34,337 bases of DNA from an uncultured Acetobacteraceae bacterium (lineage in GTDB: Bacteria; Pseudomonadota; Alphaproteobacteria; Acetobacterales; Acetobacteraceae). Below the pieces are notes generated by a model, which worked only from the letters and a program-made list of their open reading frames with translations, searched no databases and had not been told where the DNA came from. This document shows, in pieces, positions 21,884 through 30,280 of the stretch. The position numbers and the translations under genes were made by a program. Position 1 is the first letter of the stretch. Each line of letters starts with the position of its first letter. The DNA lies in the NCBI GenBank assembly GCA_937873095.1, contig CALMVI010000151.1, positions 1 through 34,337 of the forward strand. The letters run 5' to 3'.

Positions 21884-23653
21884 ATGCAGCGTCGCGGATT
21901 TCTGACCGGCCTGGCGGCCGGTGCAGTCGGTTGGGTTGCTGGCGGGCGCAGGCCCGTGGGCACCAGCACCTCGCAGGCCTATGCCGACCCGGTGCCGTTC
22001 ATCGCCTCGGCGGAGGCAGCGACACCTGCCGGGCTGTTCACCGTGGACCAGGCGGCGACCGCGCGGCTGGGGCCCGCCACCTTCCCGCAGAGTGTCGCCG
22101 CCGGCGACCCCAATCCGCATGGCGTGGTCATCTGGACCAGGGTCGCTCCCGCGGCGGCGGCGGGGCAGACCGTCGGCTGGCAGGTGGCCGACGCGCCTGA
22201 TTTCGGCGACGGCAGCATCCTGCTGGCCGGCACCGCGCAGGCCCTGCCCGACGCCGACAGCACGATCAAGCTGCCGCTGCACAACGGCGTGCTGCGGCCG
22301 TTCACCGCCTACTACTACCGCTTCATCGTCGGCGGGGTCGCCAGCCGCACCGGACGGTTCAAGACGCTGCCCCTGCCCGACGACGCCATCGCCCAGGTGA
22401 AGATCGGCTACGTCGTCTGCCAGGATTACAGCAACGGCTTCTACAACGCCTACAAATACCTGGCGCTGGAGGACGTGGACTACGTCGTGTTCCTCGGCGA
22501 CTACATCTACGAATACCTCGATGACGGCGTCGGCGGCCCGAATAACGGCCCGGTGCGCGTGGTGCCGCCCTACCCTATGGGGGGCCAGTATCCGCAGGGG
22601 CTGGAGGATTACCGGCACCTGTACAAGACCTACCGCGCCGACCCCGACATCCAGGCGACGCACGAGCAATACGCCTACATCCAGCTCTGGGACGACCACG
22701 AGTTCTTCAACGACTGCCACCAGGACTACCACGAGGACACCAACCCGCCCGGGCTGAGTGCGACCACCCCGCAACCCGCCCTGCGCAAGGCGGCGACGCG
22801 CGCCTGGCAGGAGCACGGGCTGGCCGCGGTGCCCTACAACCCGCACAAAGGCTTCGAGGATGAAATAAAGATCTACCGGACCTTCAAGTTCGGCACGCTG
22901 ACCGAGATGATCGTCACCGACCAGCGCCTCTACCGCGACGGCCCGCCCTGCGGCGACGTGGACATCGGGGAGCGCTACGAGACGCCCGGCTGCCCGGCGC
23001 AGTTCAGCCCGAAGCGCACGATGCTGGGGGCCGAGCAGAAGGCCTGGTTCCTCAACAAGGTCACGCAGTCCACGGCAACGTGGAAGCTCTGGGCCAACGA
23101 GGTCATGCTGAACCAGTACCTGTTCGGTCCGCCGCTTTCGCCGGCGGTGATCTTCTTCGACCTGGACCAGTGGGATGGCTACCCGGAGGAGCGCGCCGAG
23201 ATTTTCGCGGCGATCCAGGCCGCAAACGTGAAGAACTTCGTGGCCCTGTCGGGCGACGCGCACCTCTTCCTCGCCGGCTACCTCAAGACGGACTACAACG
23301 ACCCGAACTCCCTTCCCGTGGGCGTGGAGCTGATGGTCGGCGCCATCAGCTCGGGCAACTACCTCGATGCCGGGGTGGACCACCCGGCGCCGCTCTCCTC
23401 GCCGAAAGCCGCTCGCCGGCTTGCCGAGGCGGGCCTGCCGGCCGACTCGCTGGAGCCGCTGATCCTGGCCTACAACCCCAACATGGTGTTCTGGAACGGT
23501 AGCACCTGGGGATACGGCGTGCTGACGATCACGCAGGACCAGCTCGTCAGCGTGTTCAAGACGCCGAGCACGGTGAAGTCGCAGACGTCCACGCTGAACA
23601 CGCTGGCAACCTTCACGGTGCCGAACGGGCAGGTGACGCTGATCCCGAGCTAG
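21884..23653 (+). CDS. phoD: Tat-exported alkaline phosphatase / phosphodiesterase PhoD family
   Basis: 589 residues from ATG 21884 (AGGA upstream). The N-terminus MQRRGFLTGLAAGAVGWVAG carries a twin-arginine RRGFL motif. The PhoD N-terminal Ig-like domain follows (FPQSVAAGDPNPHGVVIWTR, then YYYRFIVGG), then the metallophosphatase domain with YVVFLGDYIYEYLDD, YIQLWDDHEFFNDCH, TLTEMIVTDQRLYRDG, LWANEVMLNQ and VALSGDAHLFLAGYL, which supply the Asp, His and Asn ligands. It would release phosphate from organic esters in the periplasm. It is divergent from the glycosyltransferase operon and is followed by a clear hairpin. Confidence 0.93.
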   Translation: MQRRGFLTGLAAGAVGWVAGGRRPVGTSTSQAYADPVPFIASAEAATPAGLFTVDQAATARLGPATFPQSVAAGDPNPHGVVIWTRVAPAAAAGQTVGWQVADAPDFGDGSILLAGTAQALPDADSTIKLPLHNGVLRPFTAYYYRFIVGGVASRTGRFKTLPLPDDAIAQVKIGYVVCQDYSNGFYNAYKYLALEDVDYVVFLGDYIYEYLDDGVGGPNNGPVRVVPPYPMGGQYPQGLEDYRHLYKTYRADPDIQATHEQYAYIQLWDDHEFFNDCHQDYHEDTNPPGLSATTPQPALRKAATRAWQEHGLAAVPYNPHKGFEDEIKIYRTFKFGTLTEMIVTDQRLYRDGPPCGDVDIGERYETPGCPAQFSPKRTMLGAEQKAWFLNKVTQSTATWKLWANEVMLNQYLFGPPLSPAVIFFDLDQWDGYPEERAEIFAAIQAANVKNFVALSGDAHLFLAGYLKTDYNDPNSLPVGVELMVGAISSGNYLDAGVDHPAPLSSPKAARRLAEAGLPADSLEPLILAYNPNMVFWNGSTWGYGVLTITQDQLVSVFKTPSTVKSQTSTLNTLATFTVPNGQVTLIPS

Positions 23654-23663
23654 ATCGTCCGGC

Positions 23664-23693
23664 CGAGGGACGGCCCGGGCGCGCCGTCCCTCG
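23664..23693 (+). terminator. Hairpin terminator after phoD
   Basis: CGAGGGACGGC (23664-23674) and GCCGTCCCTCG (23683-23693) pair exactly over 11 bp around an 8-base loop, beginning 10 bases after the phoD stop. No T-run follows. It also lies 25 bp beyond the 3' end of the convergent tRNA and may end both transcripts. Confidence 0.65.
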
Positions 23694-23718
23694 CTGCCGC
23701 TCGAATGGTCGTTCGGGA

Positions 23719-23792
23719 TCGGGCAGGCCGGATTCGAACCGACGACCCTCAGTCCCCCAGACTGATGCGCTACCAGGCTGCGCTACTGCCCG
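23719..23792 (-). tRNA. tRNA-Pro (anticodon GGG)
   Basis: Read on the minus strand from 23792, the 74 bases fold as a cloverleaf: acceptor CGGGCAG/CTGCCCG with discriminator A, D arm GCGC-AGCCTGGTA-GCGC, anticodon arm TCAGT-CTGGGGG-ACTGA with anticodon GGG, a 5-base variable loop, and T arm GTCGG-TTCGAAT-CCGGC. The C1:G72 first pair is the bacterial tRNA-Pro identity feature. It reads CCC and CCU. CCA is not encoded. Confidence 0.95.
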
Positions 23793-23864
23793 TCACTCCG
23801 AACGCCGGCTGACGCCGCGGCAGCGGTTTAGCATCAGTCTCGCGGCAAAGGAAGGCTGGCGGGA

Positions 23865-24797
23865 TCAGGCCGGCTCCGGGCGCTGCCACAGGAAGGTCAG
23901 CTCGTGCTTGTTGTGGAACAGGTGCAGCAGCCGGCCGCCTGGGATGGCGGCGAAGGCCTCGGCGGCCTCGTGGTCGGTGGCGCCCTGGAACTTCAGCGTG
24001 CACACGATCCGGCCTGCACGGCCGGCCGCGATCCAGCCCTGCACCAGGCCGAGCAGGCGGGCCGGATAGGCGATGACGTCGGAGAGCAGCCAGTCCACCG
24101 GCTCGGCGGCGAGCGGATCGATGGCGAAGGCGTTGTCCTGCCGCGTCGTGACGCCGGGCAGGGCTGCGACAGCAGGGTCGAGCGGCGAGCGGTCCACCGC
24201 GGTCACATGCGCGCCCAGCCTTGCCAGCGCCCAGGTCCAGCCGCCGGGGGCGGCGCCGAGGTCGAGGCAGGCCTGCCCGGGCTGCGGCCAGGCGCGCCAC
24301 AGCGTGCACGCCTCCCACAGTTTCAGGTAGGCGCGGCTCGGCGGGCCGCTGCGGTCCTCCACGAACGCCACCTCGCCGTTGACGAAGGGGCTGGTCTGGG
24401 TGGGGCTGGCCAGGATGCGGTCATGGGCCAGCAGCGTCCAGGCGCCGAGATGGCTGGTCGGGGCGGCAACCGGAAAGGCCAGCGGGCGCGGGCGCAGCGG
24501 CGGCAGCCTGGCGGCGATCAGTGCGGCGCGGCCGCCATGGTCGAAGGGCGCGTAGCCCCAGTTGCGCTGGATACGGCGGAGTTCGCCGGCGGCGGTCCCG
24601 ATGCTGGGCGCCGGGATCTCGCGAGGGTCGGTCCAGATGTTGAGCGCCCAGGCGGCCGGCACGGGCGGGTCCGGCGACAGGGCCAGCAAGCCGTGCCAGG
24701 CATGCACCGCGGCCCCTCGGCGGGCGAGCTCCTCGGCCAGCACGTCGGCAAAGCCGTCCGCCGCCTGGTAGGCGCTGCGCGTCGCCCCGTCGGTCAG
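23865..24797 (-). CDS. RlmM-like 23S rRNA ribose 2'-O-methyltransferase (FtsJ fold), probable CTG start
   Basis: About 310 residues. SAM motif I is CLDLGAAPGGWTWALARLG followed by VTAVDRSPL; a K-D-K-E tetrad is suggested by RAYLKLWEA, LLSDVIAYP, VCTLKFQG and HNKHELTFLW. The N-terminal part (QAADGFADVLAEELARRG, WALNIWTDPREIP, ELRRIQRNWG) is a THUMP-like region. E. coli RlmM methylates C2498 of 23S rRNA; the same target is likely but unproven here. There is no ATG, GTG or TTG near the expected N-terminus: the only fitting codon is CTG 24797, which overlaps the DUF423 TGA (CTGA). Internal starts would remove conserved residues. Confidence 0.8.
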   Translation of the reverse strand: MTDGATRSAYQAADGFADVLAEELARRGAAVHAWHGLLALSPDPPVPAAWALNIWTDPREIPAPSIGTAAGELRRIQRNWGYAPFDHGGRAALIAARLPPLRPRPLAFPVAAPTSHLGAWTLLAHDRILASPTQTSPFVNGEVAFVEDRSGPPSRAYLKLWEACTLWRAWPQPGQACLDLGAAPGGWTWALARLGAHVTAVDRSPLDPAVAALPGVTTRQDNAFAIDPLAAEPVDWLLSDVIAYPARLLGLVQGWIAAGRAGRIVCTLKFQGATDHEAAEAFAAIPGGRLLHLFHNKHELTFLWQRPEPA

Positions 24798-25204
24798 CGC
24801 GGGGCGCCGGCAGCCACGCCAGAGGCCGCCAGCAGCAGCCAGCCCGCCATCAGCAGCACGCCCCCTGTCGGCGCGGTGGGCCCGGACTGCACGCCGCCCA
24901 GGTGGTTGGCGTACACCGCGCCGCAGAACAGCAGCAGGCCGAGCGTGAAGCCGCAGCCGGCCAGGTTGCCCAGCATGTGCGCGAGCGGGCCGAGCCGCAG
25001 CGCCCCGGCCGCGTCCGCACGCGCGACCCACAGCCCGGTCGCCACCAGCGCCAGCGCGTGCCAGCCCTGCATCTGGATGGCGCTCTGCATCGCGGCCAGC
25101 CCGCGCGCGTCCAGCCGCTGCGGCAGGGCGTGCGCGGCTGCCGCAGCCAGGCCGACCGCGCCGGCGCCGGCCAGCGCGCCCAGCACCATCCACACACGTC
25201 CCAT
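24794..25204 (-). CDS. DUF423 family small membrane protein
   Basis: 136 residues from ATG 25204, preferred over 25243 since the family begins MGRVWMVLGALAGAGAVGLA. Four hydrophobic segments can be seen, with HALPQRLDARGLAAMQSAIQMQ, then WHALALVATGLW, LLLFCGAVYANHLGG and APTGGVLLMAGWLLLA, the standard DUF423 pattern. Function unknown; inner membrane. Its stop overlaps the rRNA methyltransferase start, so the two are one transcription unit, an arrangement I believe recurs in related genomes. It is divergent from the aminopeptidase across 76 bp, which should contain both promoters. Confidence 0.88.
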   Translation of the reverse strand: MGRVWMVLGALAGAGAVGLAAAAAHALPQRLDARGLAAMQSAIQMQGWHALALVATGLWVARADAAGALRLGPLAHMLGNLAGCGFTLGLLLFCGAVYANHLGGVQSGPTAPTGGVLLMAGWLLLAASGVAAGAPR

Positions 25205-25280
25205 GATCCGAGCCTCCGACAGCGTTCCGCACGATGCCCGCACGCTTCATTTCACGGGCGGGAAACCTTAAGTTACGACC

Positions 25281-26231
25281 ATGCCACGCGGCGACCTGTT
25301 TCCCGAAATCGGGCCTTTCGAGACCGGCTACCTGCCGCTGACGGACGGCCACGTCATGTATTGGGAGCAGGTCGGCAACCCGCGCGGCCGGCCGGTGCTG
25401 TTCCTGCACGGCGGCCCCGGGGCTGGGGCTGGCGCAGTCCACCGCCGGTTCTTCGACCCTGCGCATTGGCGCATCGTGATCTTCGACCAGCGCGGCGCGG
25501 GCAGGTCGCGGCCGCTGGGCAGTCTGGACAGCAACACCACGCCGCGGCTGGTCGGCGACATTGAACGCCTGCGCGCCTATCTGGGCCTGGAGCGGTGGCT
25601 GCTGTTCGGCGGCTCTTGGGGGTCCACCCTGGCGCTGGCCTACGCGCAGGCGCATGCGGCGCATGTGGTGGGGCTGGTGCTGCGCGGCGTGTTTCTCGGC
25701 CGTTCCAGCGAGGTGGACTGGTTCCTGCACGGCCTGGCCCAGGTGTTTCCGGACGCCCATGCGGCCTTCGCCAGCTTCCTGCCGGCCGAGGAACGCGGCG
25801 ACCTGCTCGGCAGCTATCTCAGGCGGCTGACGCATCCCGACCCGGCCATCCACATGGCCGCCGCCCGTGCCTGGTCGATCTACGAAGGGTCGTGCAGCAC
25901 GCTGCTGCCCAGCCCGGACACCGTCAGCTCGTTCGCCGGCGACCGCACGGCACTCGGCCTGGCACGGATCGAGGCGCACTACTTCGCTCACGACCTATTC
26001 CTGCCGGCAGAGGGCCTGCTCGGCCACATGCGGGCGATCGGGCACCTGCCTGGCGAGATCGTGCAGGGCCGCTACGACATGGTCTGCCCGGCGGTCAGCG
26101 CGTTCGACCTGGCCGCGCACTGGCCGGCTGCCCGGTTGACGGTCATCCCCGATGCCGGCCACTCGGCGCTGGAGCCTGGCGTTCGGCGCGCCCTCGTCGC
26201 GGCGGTGGAGCGCTTCCGGCACCTGAGCTGA
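25281..26231 (+). CDS. pip: Proline iminopeptidase (alpha/beta hydrolase)
   Basis: 316 residues, the usual length. LFLHGGPGAGAG (oxyanion region), IVIFDQRGAGRSRP, the nucleophile elbow GGSWGSTLALAYA (Ser), VQGRYDMVCP (Asp) and IPDAGHSALEP (His) complete a serine-hydrolase triad. The N-terminal LFPEIGPFETGYLPL is typical of bacterial Pip, which removes N-terminal proline from peptides in the cytosol. It has no signal peptide. The following DUF4142 gene is 116 bp away and probably has its own promoter. Confidence 0.93.
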   Translation: MPRGDLFPEIGPFETGYLPLTDGHVMYWEQVGNPRGRPVLFLHGGPGAGAGAVHRRFFDPAHWRIVIFDQRGAGRSRPLGSLDSNTTPRLVGDIERLRAYLGLERWLLFGGSWGSTLALAYAQAHAAHVVGLVLRGVFLGRSSEVDWFLHGLAQVFPDAHAAFASFLPAEERGDLLGSYLRRLTHPDPAIHMAAARAWSIYEGSCSTLLPSPDTVSSFAGDRTALGLARIEAHYFAHDLFLPAEGLLGHMRAIGHLPGEIVQGRYDMVCPAVSAFDLAAHWPAARLTVIPDAGHSALEPGVRRALVAAVERFRHLS

Positions 26232-26347
26232 TGCCGTCCGAGCCGGTGGTGGTCGTGCTTCGTTACAAGCCGGCCGCAACGAGTAGCAGCGGGTTGCGTT
26301 GGAGTGTTCATGCGGCCCGCACAGCGGCCTCACCGAAGGAGCGACCC

Positions 26348-27010
26348 TTGAACAAATATCTTGCATGTACCGCGGCCCTGATGATGCCGCTCGCACTCTG
26401 CGCCCAGGCGATGGCGCAGACCGCGCAGCCGGGTGCGACCGGAATGGCGCCCGCCGGCTCGATGGCCCATTCGACGATGGCGCCAGGCGCGATGTCGACC
26501 GGCACCATGGCTCCGGGCACGATGGCGCCGCCAGCCGGCATGGCCGGCGCGATGACGCCGGGCAGCACGGCCGCGCTGTCGGCCACCGACAAGAAGTTCG
26601 TCATGAAGGCGGCCCAGGGCGGCACGGCCGAAGTGTCCATGGCCCAGCTGGCGCAGCAGAAGACGCAGACCGACTCGGTGAAGCAATACGCGCAGTCGAT
26701 GATCGACGACCATACGCCGAACAACGCGCAACTGATGAAGCTGGCCAGCGCCAAGGGCCTGATGCCGTCGACCGCGCCGGACGCCATGCAGCAGAAGATG
26801 ATGACACGGCTTCAGGGCTTGGACGGCAAGAAGTTCGACACTGCCTATCTGAAAGGCCAGATCAGATCGCACGAGGCGATGCTGAAGACGTTCCAGGACG
26901 AGTCCAAGAACGGCACAGACCCCGACCTGAAGTCGTTTGCCGACGCTACGATTCCCACCATCCAGAAGCACATCACGATGGCGTCGACCGGCAAAACTGG
27001 TACGATGTGA
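26348..27010 (+). CDS. Exported DUF4142 protein with Met/Ala/Pro/Gly-rich linker (TTG start)
   Basis: 220 residues from TTG 26348, chosen because GAAGGAG (26335-26341) stands 6 bases before it and a signal peptide starts there (NKYLACTAALMMPLALCAQA, with a likely cleavage after AMAQ). Residues about 30-75 form a low-complexity linker built from short units such as TMAPGAMSTGTMAPGTMAPP. The C-terminal DUF4142 domain begins near SATDKKFVMKAAQGGTAEVS and is helical, ferritin-like in predicted style, with QYAQSMIDDHTPNNAQL and IRSHEAMLKTFQDESKNG. Periplasmic; role unknown. Ends before palindromic element copy B. Confidence 0.88.
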   Translation: MNKYLACTAALMMPLALCAQAMAQTAQPGATGMAPAGSMAHSTMAPGAMSTGTMAPGTMAPPAGMAGAMTPGSTAALSATDKKFVMKAAQGGTAEVSMAQLAQQKTQTDSVKQYAQSMIDDHTPNNAQLMKLASAKGLMPSTAPDAMQQKMMTRLQGLDGKKFDTAYLKGQIRSHEAMLKTFQDESKNGTDPDLKSFADATIPTIQKHITMASTGKTGTM

Positions 27011-27014
27011 TTGG

Positions 27015-27061
27015 AAGGCCAGGGGCGTCACGCGCCAGCGTGCTTCGCACGACGCCCCTGA
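27015..27061. terminator. Palindromic intergenic element, copy B
   Basis: CCAGGGGCGTC (27019-27029) faces GACGCCCCTG (27051-27060), pairing 10 bp, with the inner segment ending in the same GCTTCGCAC as copy A at 3057-3103. Two of the differences from copy A (AC to GT in the middle) fall in or next to the loop. It begins 5 bases after the DUF4142 stop and precedes a convergent amidase, so it likely ends transcription. Confidence 0.65.
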
Positions 27062-27110
27062 ACCCCATCAAAGGCGAGCCTTTGAAATCCTATCTCTAAG
27101 AATTGGGGGT

Positions 27111-27154
27111 CTGGGGTTTCAAACCCCAGCGGGGTCCAGGGGCAGAGCCCCTGG
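27111..27154. terminator. Two adjacent palindromes at the 3' end of the amidase gene
   Basis: CTGGGGTTT-C-AAACCCCAG (27111-27129) is a perfect 9-bp inverted repeat, and CCAGGGGC-AGA-GCCCCTGG (27136-27154) a perfect 8-bp one ending 3 bases beyond the amidase stop. The CTGGGGTTT part also occurs, imperfectly, next to copy A at 3111-3128. Together with copy B they form a composite palindromic cluster between two convergent genes. Confidence 0.6.
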
Positions 27155-27156
27155 CC

Positions 27157-28509
27157 TTAATGACGACGAAGTACCGGTTCAAGCGCCGCCGCAATCGCAA
27201 GCAAGCGCCGGTCGCCCATGGCTGGCGCCGCGATCATCAGGCCTGCAGGCGGCGCACCCGCCTCGTGGCAGGGCAGGCTGATCGCGCAGCCGTCCAAGAA
27301 GTTTATCTGCGACGGGTTGCGCAGGATCAGGCCGTTCAGGCGCCTGTACTCGGCTTCCTCGGCAAACGCAGAGATCGGCGGCGGCGCAACCGGCACGGTC
27401 GGCATGATCAGCGCGTCGTAGGGCGCCATCTCCAACTCGAACGCGGCGGTCAAGCGCCTTCGGGCGGTTACCAGGTCGATGTAGTCGGCAGCCGGCATGT
27501 TGGCGCCCGGCAGGATGCGGTTCGCCACCCGAGGGTCATACTGCCCGGCATGCGTCCGCAGCAGGGAGCGATGCACTGCATAGGCCTCCGCCACCGCAAG
27601 CCCGCCGCGCGCATGCGCCTCGGCCAGCAGGTCGAGCGGTCGCAGACGACGATGGTGGATGAGCGCCCCCGCCCGGTCCAGCCGCTGCACCGCGCTGTCG
27701 AGCGAGCGTTCGGTCGCGGCATCCATCCCGTCGAGCACGATGTTGGTCGGCATCAGCAGGCGAAGGCCGGCAACGGGCATCTCGGGCAGGCCGTCGAACT
27801 GCTCGCCTGCCATGATCGCGTCCATCGCCGCACAGCACGCCGCGCTGTTGGCCAGCGGGCCCACGGAATCGAGGGAGGGAGCAAGCGGGTACACCCCGTC
27901 GGTCGGCACCCGTCGCGCCGTCGGCTTGAAGCCGGCGACCGCGCAGAACGCGGCAGGGATGCGGCAGGACCCCCCCGTATCGGTGCCCACCCCCATCAGC
28001 GCCATCCCGTCCGACACCGATACGGCGGCGCCCGACGAACTGCCGCCCGGAACGCGCCCCGCCGCCGGGTCGCCGGCGCGCCCGAACGGCGATTGCGGCG
28101 TCCCGTAATGCGGGTTGATGCCGACGCCGCTGAAGGCGAACTCCGTCATGTTGGTCCGCCCGACCGGCACCAGCCCGGCCCCCAGCAGGCGGCGCACCAC
28201 GGTCGCGCTCGCCTCGGCAGGCGGCGCGCCGGCCAGGGCCGCGGACCCCGCGCGCGTCGTCTCGCCGGCGACGTCGAGCAGGTCCTTCAGGCTGACCGGG
28301 ATGCCGGCGTAGCGCCCGGGCGCGCGATGCCGGCGCAGCATGTCCATCGCGTCGGCCGAGCGGCGGGCCTCTTCGGCATACACCGCGATGAACGCCCGTC
28401 CCCCCTCGCCGGCCGGATCCTCGATCCTGGACAGACAGGCCTCCACCAGCGCGCGGCTGGTGGTCCGCCCGGCGGCCAGGGCCTGGGCTGCTTCCTCCAC
28501 GGTCTGCAT
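27157..28509 (-). CDS. Amidase (amidase signature family, GatA/AtzF-like)
   Basis: 450 residues from ATG 28509, preferred to 28545 as homologues begin near the EEAAQALAAGRTTSRALVEA helix. The Ser-cisSer-Lys triad is visible: Lys in PVSLKDLLDVAG, the glycine/serine-rich GGSSSGAAVSVSDGMA, and TDTGGSCRIPAAFCAVAGFK. It hydrolyses an amide or ureide; the true substrate is unknown. GatA of the tRNA amidotransferase is unlikely since no gatC/gatB is adjacent and the length suits stand-alone amidases. Divergent from the sedolisin across 151 bp. Confidence 0.9.
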   Translation of the reverse strand: MQTVEEAAQALAAGRTTSRALVEACLSRIEDPAGEGGRAFIAVYAEEARRSADAMDMLRRHRAPGRYAGIPVSLKDLLDVAGETTRAGSAALAGAPPAEASATVVRRLLGAGLVPVGRTNMTEFAFSGVGINPHYGTPQSPFGRAGDPAAGRVPGGSSSGAAVSVSDGMALMGVGTDTGGSCRIPAAFCAVAGFKPTARRVPTDGVYPLAPSLDSVGPLANSAACCAAMDAIMAGEQFDGLPEMPVAGLRLLMPTNIVLDGMDAATERSLDSAVQRLDRAGALIHHRRLRPLDLLAEAHARGGLAVAEAYAVHRSLLRTHAGQYDPRVANRILPGANMPAADYIDLVTARRRLTAAFELEMAPYDALIMPTVPVAPPPISAFAEEAEYRRLNGLILRNPSQINFLDGCAISLPCHEAGAPPAGLMIAAPAMGDRRLLAIAAALEPVLRRH

Positions 28510-28660
28510 GGCGCAGACCCTGCCCAGACGGCCGCAAGCGCGCAAGGGAAGCCCGCGCGAATGCTGCAGCGCAGCGATTTCGTTACGATGCTTTTTTGGT
28601 TGCCTCGCCCGCTCAAGCCATGGTCAGGTCCGCTCCGCAACTTTGCCCGAGGATCGGTTC

Positions 28661-30226
28661 GTGCCCAAACACAAAGCCCGCATCGCCCTGCTTTCCGCTG
28701 CGTTCGGCGCCAGCCTGGCCCTGCCCGCCCTGGCCGCGACGCCGCTTGCGGCCAGCGTAGCCCCGCTCAGGAGCGACGTCCGCGTGGTCGGCGAGGCCGA
28801 TCCGGCCAGCATCGTGCATTTCCAGGTCGCCCTTCGGCTGCGCGACTTTTCCGGCATGAGCGCGCGGCTGCAGGCCGGGCAGCGCATCACGCCGGAAACG
28901 CTGGCCGCCGATCACCTGCCAACGCAGCAGGACCACGACGCCGTCCTGGCCTGGCTGACGGCATCGGGCCTGACGATCGAGGCCACCGTGCCAAGCCGCA
29001 TGACGATTTCGGCCAGCGGCAGTGCGGCACTGGTGTCGCGCGTGCTGGGCGTGCACTTCTCCCACATCGTGTCCGAGGGCCAGGACTACGTTTCCGCCGA
29101 TTCGGCGCCGTCCGTCCCGGACGAGCTCGCCGCTGCCGTGCTCAGCATCAACGGCCTGCAGCCGCAGCACCACGCCCACTACATGCACGTGCTGTCCAAG
29201 CCGCGGGCCGGGACCACGCCCTATCTTCCGTCCGACCTGCTCAACGCCTACGCCGCAAACGGGCTCAGCACCGGCAGCGGCACCACGACGGCGATCGTGA
29301 TCGACACGTTCCCCAAGACGAGCGACCTGACCGCCTTCTGGTCAACCGCCGGCGTCTCGCAGAGCCTGTCCAACATCACGCTGATCCAGGTCGTCCCCGG
29401 AACCCTGCCGGCGCTGTCCGGCGAGGAGAGCCTGGACACCCAATACTCGAGCTCCATGGGGCCGAGCAGCAAGGTGCGCGTCTACGCGTCGCAATCGCTG
29501 ACCGACGCCCACCTCGACACCACCTTCCAGCGCGTGATCAGCGACCTGCAGTCAGGGGTGAAGATCACCCAGGTCTCGATCAGCCTCGGCGAGTGCGAGA
29601 CCGACGAGTCGACGGGCGAGCTGAACACCGACGACCAGTATTTCGCCACGATGACGTCGCTCGGCGCCAGCGTCTTCGTCTCTTCCGGCGACAGCGGCAG
29701 CCGCGAATGCGGCGGCAACGCAAACGTTCCGTCGTTCTACAGCACCAGCCCGCACGTGGCCGCGGCCGGCGGGACCACGCTGAAGCTGTCCGGGACCACG
29801 GAAACGTCCGAAACCGGCTGGTCGGGCAGCGGCGGCGGCGTCAGCACGTTTTTCGCCAAGCCGAGCTACCAGTCGAAGCTGACCTACGCCAAGCGCGCGG
29901 TTCCCGACCTGTCGGCCGACGCCAACCCCAACACCGGCGTGCTGGTCATCGTCGGCGGGCAGGAGGAGCAGATCGGCGGAACCTCGGTCGCGTCTCCCGT
30001 GCTTGCCGGGCTGATCGGCCTGGTGAACGCGACACGGCTGGCGGACGGCAAGACCACCATCGGCCTGCTCGACACCTACATCTACCCGCTTCTGGGTACG
30101 ACCAGCCTGCGCGACATCAAGACCGGCAGCAACGGCGGCTACTCGGCCAAGGCGGGCTACGACCTCGTGACCGGCATCGGCGCGCCGATCATGAAGACGC
30201 TGCTGCCCAAGCTGGTCGCTGACTGA
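28661..30226 (+). CDS. Secreted sedolisin (S53) serine-carboxyl protease with pro-domain
   Basis: 521 residues from GTG 28661, with GAGGA some 8 bases before and a signal peptide KARIALLSAAFGASLALPALA. The pro-domain (about 30-180) contains VHFQVALRLRD, QDHDAVLAWLTASGLTI and RVLGVHFSHI. The mature S53 domain shows the catalytic set Glu255 and Asp259 (GEESLDTQ), oxyanion Asp344 (SSGDSGS) and Ser442 (GGTSVASP), and a C-terminal calcium site RDIKTGSNGGYSAKAGYDLVTG. Sedolisins act at acid pH outside the cell after self-removal of the pro-domain. Its neighbours on the other strand are type II secretion pseudopilins, which may or may not export it. Confidence 0.94.
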   Translation: MPKHKARIALLSAAFGASLALPALAATPLAASVAPLRSDVRVVGEADPASIVHFQVALRLRDFSGMSARLQAGQRITPETLAADHLPTQQDHDAVLAWLTASGLTIEATVPSRMTISASGSAALVSRVLGVHFSHIVSEGQDYVSADSAPSVPDELAAAVLSINGLQPQHHAHYMHVLSKPRAGTTPYLPSDLLNAYAANGLSTGSGTTTAIVIDTFPKTSDLTAFWSTAGVSQSLSNITLIQVVPGTLPALSGEESLDTQYSSSMGPSSKVRVYASQSLTDAHLDTTFQRVISDLQSGVKITQVSISLGECETDESTGELNTDDQYFATMTSLGASVFVSSGDSGSRECGGNANVPSFYSTSPHVAAAGGTTLKLSGTTETSETGWSGSGGGVSTFFAKPSYQSKLTYAKRAVPDLSADANPNTGVLVIVGGQEEQIGGTSVASPVLAGLIGLVNATRLADGKTTIGLLDTYIYPLLGTTSLRDIKTGSNGGYSAKAGYDLVTGIGAPIMKTLLPKLVAD

Positions 30227-30243
30227 AGCGCGACGTAACCAGG

Positions 30244-30280
30244 GGATCGCAGGGCGCAAGCACGGCGCGCCCTACGATCC
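30244..30280. terminator. Hairpin between sedolisin and gspK genes
   Basis: GGATCG-C-AGGGCGC (30244-30257) pairs with GCGCCCT-A-CGATCC (30267-30280), 13 of 14 positions, around a 9-base loop. The right arm runs through the TAG stop of gspK (30272-30274). It lies between convergent genes and probably ends both transcripts. Confidence 0.6.

Noticed and set aside
23719-23792. tRNA-Pro as the attachment site of an integrated element
   Set aside because: No integrase gene is near it and I found no copy of the tRNA 3' end elsewhere in the window.
27103-30222. 1039-aa plus-strand frame spanning amidase and sedolisin
   Set aside because: Antisense to the amidase and out of frame with the sedolisin; no motifs.
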